From an uncultured Clostridia bacterium (lineage in GTDB: Bacteria > Bacillota > Clostridia > Christensenellales > CAG-917), in NCBI GenBank assembly GCA_947625145.1, contig CANQNC010000015.1, positions 1 to 34,983 of the forward strand: 34,983 bases of DNA. The letters run 5' to 3'. The translations under genes were made by a program, and so were the position numbers. The notes beneath the pieces are model-generated. The model did not search any database, was not told the origin of the DNA, and saw only the letters and a program-made list of their open reading frames with translations. This document shows, piece by piece, positions 31,577 through 34,983 of the stretch. Within the stretch, counting starts at the first letter, position 1; each line of letters starts with the position of its first letter.

Positions 31577-33145
31577 TTACGCAAGAATTGCTATTGAATA
31601 TTTCGGCATACTCAGCGTATTGCCGTTTTGTTTGACCTCGCCCTCCACGCAGACGCCCTTTTTGAGGCTGCCTTCCACGGCGACGTCCTTAGTCGAGAGG
31701 TCGAAATTTATCACCACCGTGACGCTCTGTCCGTTCCACTCTTTCGTGAAGATCAGCACTTTGGGATCCTCGTATTCGACACGAGTGGGCTTGCCGCGCA
31801 TGAGCGCGGGGAACGCGTTGCGCACGTTGTTGCACTGTTTGTAGTAGTTCAAAATGCTGTTTTTGTCCTTCAACTGCTCCTTTACGCCGTCGAAGATATA
31901 CTCTTGTATGGTGCTTCCCGGAGGAGGCGTGGTGATGTCCGTCTGTGCGTTGTCCCACAGCATGCCGATACGCTTGTCCGGGTCGTTTGCCGAGCCAACC
32001 ATGCCTATCTCGTCGCCGTAGTAGGTGAACACGTTGCCCGTACACATGCTTATCAGCCCGTAGGCAAACTTTATGCGATCCTCCATTCTGTACATCGCGC
32101 CCGCGATACGTCCCGTGTCGTGGTTGTCGAGCATGGGCGCGGCAATGTGCGAGCCCGCGGATTCGTACATATCCCGCATATTCGCCCAAAACAGATTGGC
32201 GGCGTACGGATTGTTGGAGTTTATGATCGTTGAGATAAACCCGCTGCCTCCCGTTGAAGCGGGAAACCAGAAGAAGCTGTCGCTGTCGCTCTCTTGATAG
32301 TATTGCGCGATCGTGCCCGCGCCCGTCCAAACTTCGCCCACGATATAGGCGTTCGGATTGTACTTGACAGCCTCCTGCTTGATCCACTTCACAAAACTTG
32401 CGGACATAGAGTTCCTGTCCGTATAATAGCTCGTGCAAGCGTCAAGTCTGAAGCCGTCCACGCCCTTGTTCAGCCAAAATCCCATGATGTCGGATATCTC
32501 CGCTCTGACCTGCTCGCTGTCGAGGTTGAGGTCGGGCATTTCGCTGACAAACCTCGCCTCGTAGTAAAGAGAGGTGTTGTTGTAGCAAGCATAGCCCACG
32601 GGAGCGGGAGTTCCGTCCGCGGTGCTTATGACGTTGTAATAGTCGCGATATTTGGCGTTTTCTCCCGTCGTGACGTTCATCAAATTTGCGTCCATGCACT
32701 TCTTGAACCAAGGATGGTCCACCGAGGTATGGTTGACGACAAGGTCCAAGATGATCTTGATGCCCTTTTCGTGCGCGGCTTTCAGCAAGGCGTCGAAGTC
32801 CGCCATTGTGCCCAAATTCGGGCTGATCGCCTTGTAATCGCGCACGTCGTAGCCGTGATAGCTGAGCGACGGATGAATGGGCATAAGCCAGATGGCGGTG
32901 TAGCCCATGTCTCTGATATAATCCAGCTTTTCCGTGACGCCTTTCAGATCGCCTATGCCGTCGCCGTCAGTATCCTTGAACGAGTAGGTGAATATCTCGT
33001 AATAGTTGTCATACATATCGTCCACGATATTTTCCTCGAGAAGCTCTATCGCCGACTTGTTGCACGCCGTCAAGGAAACCAACAGCATGAGCAGCACGGC
33101 GCACAGAATGACGGCGGAAAGTTTTTTAACGCTTGACTTCATCAT
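31577..33145 (-). CDS. Alpha-amylase family (GH13) lipoprotein
   Basis: A 522-residue surface glycosidase that probably cuts alpha-glucans to short maltodextrins for the neighbouring transporter. A lipoprotein signal with SLTAC (C28) anchors it outside the membrane. The TIM barrel starts near residue 48 (YEIFTYSFKDTDGDGIGDL) and has the GH13 regions LDLVVNHTS, GFRLDACTS (nucleophile D235), VGEVWTG (acid/base E271) and LDNHDTGR (D343). A beta-sandwich C-terminal domain ends in MPKYSIAIL. The DGDGIGD loop is a calcium-site pattern. ATG 33145 overlaps the malG stop as ATGA. Whether it prefers alpha-1,4 or alpha-1,6 bonds cannot be read with confidence. Confidence 0.92.
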   Translation of the reverse strand: MMKSSVKKLSAVILCAVLLMLLVSLTACNKSAIELLEENIVDDMYDNYYEIFTYSFKDTDGDGIGDLKGVTEKLDYIRDMGYTAIWLMPIHPSLSYHGYDVRDYKAISPNLGTMADFDALLKAAHEKGIKIILDLVVNHTSVDHPWFKKCMDANLMNVTTGENAKYRDYYNVISTADGTPAPVGYACYNNTSLYYEARFVSEMPDLNLDSEQVRAEISDIMGFWLNKGVDGFRLDACTSYYTDRNSMSASFVKWIKQEAVKYNPNAYIVGEVWTGAGTIAQYYQESDSDSFFWFPASTGGSGFISTIINSNNPYAANLFWANMRDMYESAGSHIAAPMLDNHDTGRIAGAMYRMEDRIKFAYGLISMCTGNVFTYYGDEIGMVGSANDPDKRIGMLWDNAQTDITTPPPGSTIQEYIFDGVKEQLKDKNSILNYYKQCNNVRNAFPALMRGKPTRVEYEDPKVLIFTKEWNGQSVTVVINFDLSTKDVAVEGSLKKGVCVEGEVKQNGNTLSMPKYSIAILA

Positions 33146-34005
33146 CCTTTGACCGCGCCTCCCGTCACGCCTTCGACATAATAGCGCTGCAGGAACATGA
33201 ACAGCAACACGATGGGGATGGACACCACGACCGCCGCCGCGCAGAACACGCCGAAGTAGGAGTTGACCATCTCTCTGCCTATCCACTCCTTCATGCCGAC
33301 CGCGACCGTAAATTTGTCGGGATCGCCGAGCATGAGGAAGGACGAGAACATATATTCGCCCCATGGCGCCGTAAACGCCATCAAGATCGTGTAGATGATG
33401 ATGGGTTTTGCGAGGGGAAGAATGATCTTGAAAAACACCGTGGCGCGGTTTGCGCCGTCAATGCGCGCCGCCTCGTCCAACGACTTTGGCACCGTGTCGA
33501 AGAAGCCCTTGCAAATGTAATAGCCCATTGCGGAGCTTGCCGTGTAGACAAGCATAAGCCCGATAAGGTTTTGCGTGAGCCCCATCTCTTTCAAGATGAA
33601 GTAGACCGCCGTCATGGACAGGAACCCCGGGAACATGCCGAGGATCAGCATCAAGTTCATAAGCGGCTTCCTCATTTTGAAGCGCATACGGCTGAACGCG
33701 TAGCTTGTTGCAAGCACGATGACGGTCTGCACCACCATCACGACAATGGACACGACAAACGTGTTGCCGTACCACGTCAAAAACTTGGTTTCGGAAAACA
33801 GCCTTACATAGTTGTCGAAGGTCCATTTTTCGGGGAAAACTCGCGTAATGGAATAGCCCGTTTGATCGCCGCTGAAAGACTGTATCAAAAGCAGGACGAA
33901 CGGGATCAGCCACACAATGGATATGATGATGAGGATCGCATAGACGACGACGTTCGAAGTCTTTTCCATCAATTTTTTGCTGCGAAATCTTTTGACCTTT
34001 TCCAT
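33142..34005 (-). CDS. malG: Maltodextrin ABC transporter permease, MalG type
   Basis: A 287-residue inner-membrane permease with about six membrane helices. The cytoplasmic coupling loop EAARIDGANRATVFFKIILP fits the EAA motif EAAxxDGAxxxxxFxxIxLP. The C terminus (QRYYVEGVTGGAVKG) is the usual QKYFVxGLTxGAVKG ending of MalG-type permeases. Its ATG overlaps the malF stop by one base (TAATG), and GGAGG lies upstream. It pairs with MalF and the MalK-type ATPase; the specificity for maltodextrin is inferred from the GH13 gene between them and from the MalG ending. Confidence 0.9.
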   Translation of the reverse strand: MEKVKRFRSKKLMEKTSNVVVYAILIIISIVWLIPFVLLLIQSFSGDQTGYSITRVFPEKWTFDNYVRLFSETKFLTWYGNTFVVSIVVMVVQTVIVLATSYAFSRMRFKMRKPLMNLMLILGMFPGFLSMTAVYFILKEMGLTQNLIGLMLVYTASSAMGYYICKGFFDTVPKSLDEAARIDGANRATVFFKIILPLAKPIIIYTILMAFTAPWGEYMFSSFLMLGDPDKFTVAVGMKEWIGREMVNSYFGVFCAAAVVVSIPIVLLFMFLQRYYVEGVTGGAVKG

Positions 34006-34983
34006 TACATGAAATCCTCCTCGTTCTTGACCGATCCCGATCTGTTGTAGAGTATAAGCGAGAACACCGCGACCACTATAAACGTGATTATGCCGATGAC
34101 GGACGCTATGCCGTACTGCGACTGATTGACGGTGAGCTTATACAGCCAAGTGATGAGAAGGTCCGTCTTGCCCGCGTATTGATAGTCCAGCGACAGCGGC
34201 TCCCCTCCCGTCAGCAGGAATATGACGTTGAAGTTGTTGAGATTGCCGATGAATTGCGTGATGAGATAGGGCGTGGTGACGTGTAGCATATACGGCAACG
34301 TGATCTTCATATACATGCGCACGGGGCTTGCGCCGTCAATCTTTGCGGATTCGTAAAGGTCGGCGGGAATGTTCATCAAGATGCCCGTGACGATAAGCAT
34401 GGTGTACGGAATGCCTATCCAGATGTTGACCAAGATCACGGTGATCCTCGGCAACAACCCCGACGGATCCGACAAAAATTGAATGGGTTTTGATATTATG
34501 CCCCAATTGATCAACAGATTGTTGAAGATGCCGTGATCCTGCAAAAATTGCGACATCAGCATGAGGGACACGAATTGCGGCACCGCGACGGTGATGACAA
34601 GGATGGTCCTCCAAAACTTTTTCAGTTTGATGCCCTTCTTGTTGATCATGATCGCGACCAGCATGCCCAATATATAGTTTGAGAAGGTGGCGAAAAACGC
34701 CCAGATCACAGTCCAGAGCAAGACCTCTCTGAACGTGAAGGCAAAGACCTTGCTGTTTGCGGATATGCCCGTGCCGAACAGGGTCTTGAAGTTTTCAAAG
34801 CCCACCCAAGTGAACAGGTTGCCGGGAGGCATATGCGCCTTGTCGTAGTTGGTGAAGGCGACAAAGATCATGAAGATGATGGGCAATACTGTAAACACAA
34901 ACACGCCGAGCATGGGCACGGACAGCAAAGTTTTGTGATATTGCTCATCCGCGTAGGAGCGCAGGTCGTCCGCGGTGGAAGGC
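34005..34983 (-). CDS. malF: Maltodextrin ABC transporter permease, MalF type (partial)
   Basis: The frame is open to the right edge, so the N terminus is outside the window; 325 residues are visible. The segment before the first visible helix reads ADEQYHKTLLSVPML, and a TTG at 34928 lies inside this conserved part, so it is not the start. Membrane helices follow (GVFVFTVLPIIFMIFVAF and others). The EAA loop is ESAKIDGASPVRMYMKITLP, and the C-terminal part SLDYQYAGKTDLLITWLYKL is typical of MalF-type proteins. The stop overlaps malG by one base. The operon promoter and any solute-binding protein gene must lie beyond 34983. Confidence 0.9.
   Translation of the reverse strand, partial: PSTADDLRSYADEQYHKTLLSVPMLGVFVFTVLPIIFMIFVAFTNYDKAHMPPGNLFTWVGFENFKTLFGTGISANSKVFAFTFREVLLWTVIWAFFATFSNYILGMLVAIMINKKGIKLKKFWRTILVITVAVPQFVSLMLMSQFLQDHGIFNNLLINWGIISKPIQFLSDPSGLLPRITVILVNIWIGIPYTMLIVTGILMNIPADLYESAKIDGASPVRMYMKITLPYMLHVTTPYLITQFIGNLNNFNVIFLLTGGEPLSLDYQYAGKTDLLITWLYKLTVNQSQYGIASVIGIITFIVVAVFSLILYNRSGSVKNEEDFM

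Overview
The window looks like a chromosome segment from an anaerobic, fermentative Gram-positive bacterium of the Clostridia (Firmicutes), probably an uncultured gut lineage. Supporting signs are the many near-consensus sigma-A promoters and strong AGGAGG ribosome sites, lipoprotein signal peptides, a meso-diaminopimelate dehydrogenase, an NdoA-type MazF, an Hnd/Hyd-type [FeFe] hydrogenase operon and a maltodextrin ABC operon. The species cannot be named from sequence alone. Most genes are GC-rich. By eye, three stretches are clearly more AT-rich: about 1-320, 4780-7070 and 7600-7745.

Layout. 1-294 is the start of an AT-rich gene cut by the window edge, possibly transglutaminase-like. 337-2120 holds divergent phospholipid genes, pgsA (-) and a lipid kinase (+). 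2537-4248 holds a HAD phosphatase and ddh (-). 4417-7614 is an accessory stretch: a MazF without an adjacent antitoxin; a divergent locus of two coupled small genes (-) facing a WYL-like regulator plus a 43-residue basic protein (+); and a YafQ/DinJ toxin-antitoxin operon (-) with a duplicated operator. 7747-10115 is a tyrS-yigZ-recX operon (-). 10451-19350 carries two very large surface proteins (+): a 1272-residue lipoprotein built of repeats and a 1557-residue membrane-anchored protein with two different metallophosphoesterase domains. 19866-24764 is a five-gene [FeFe] hydrogenase operon (-). 25011-25760 is nadE (-). 26012-29079 is glycerol dehydrogenase plus a fused DhaK-DhaL dihydroxyacetone kinase (+). 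29545-34983 is a maltodextrin operon (-): malF (cut by the window end), malG, a GH13 lipoprotein and an unusually long MalK-type ATPase.

How the genes may work together (inference). Maltodextrin is cut at the cell surface and imported. Glycerol is oxidised to dihydroxyacetone and phosphorylated into glycolysis. The NADH produced can be reoxidised by the hydrogenase, and nadE supplies NAD. pgsA, the lipid kinase and ddh serve the cell envelope.

The least explained features are these. (1) The divergent small-gene/regulator locus at 5111-6845 has the same 10-bp motif in both promoter regions. (2) The two giant surface proteins contain internal repeats or duplications. (3) At least five intergenic spacers are filled with decayed tandem repeats, each with its own motif, which no listed gene or element explains.
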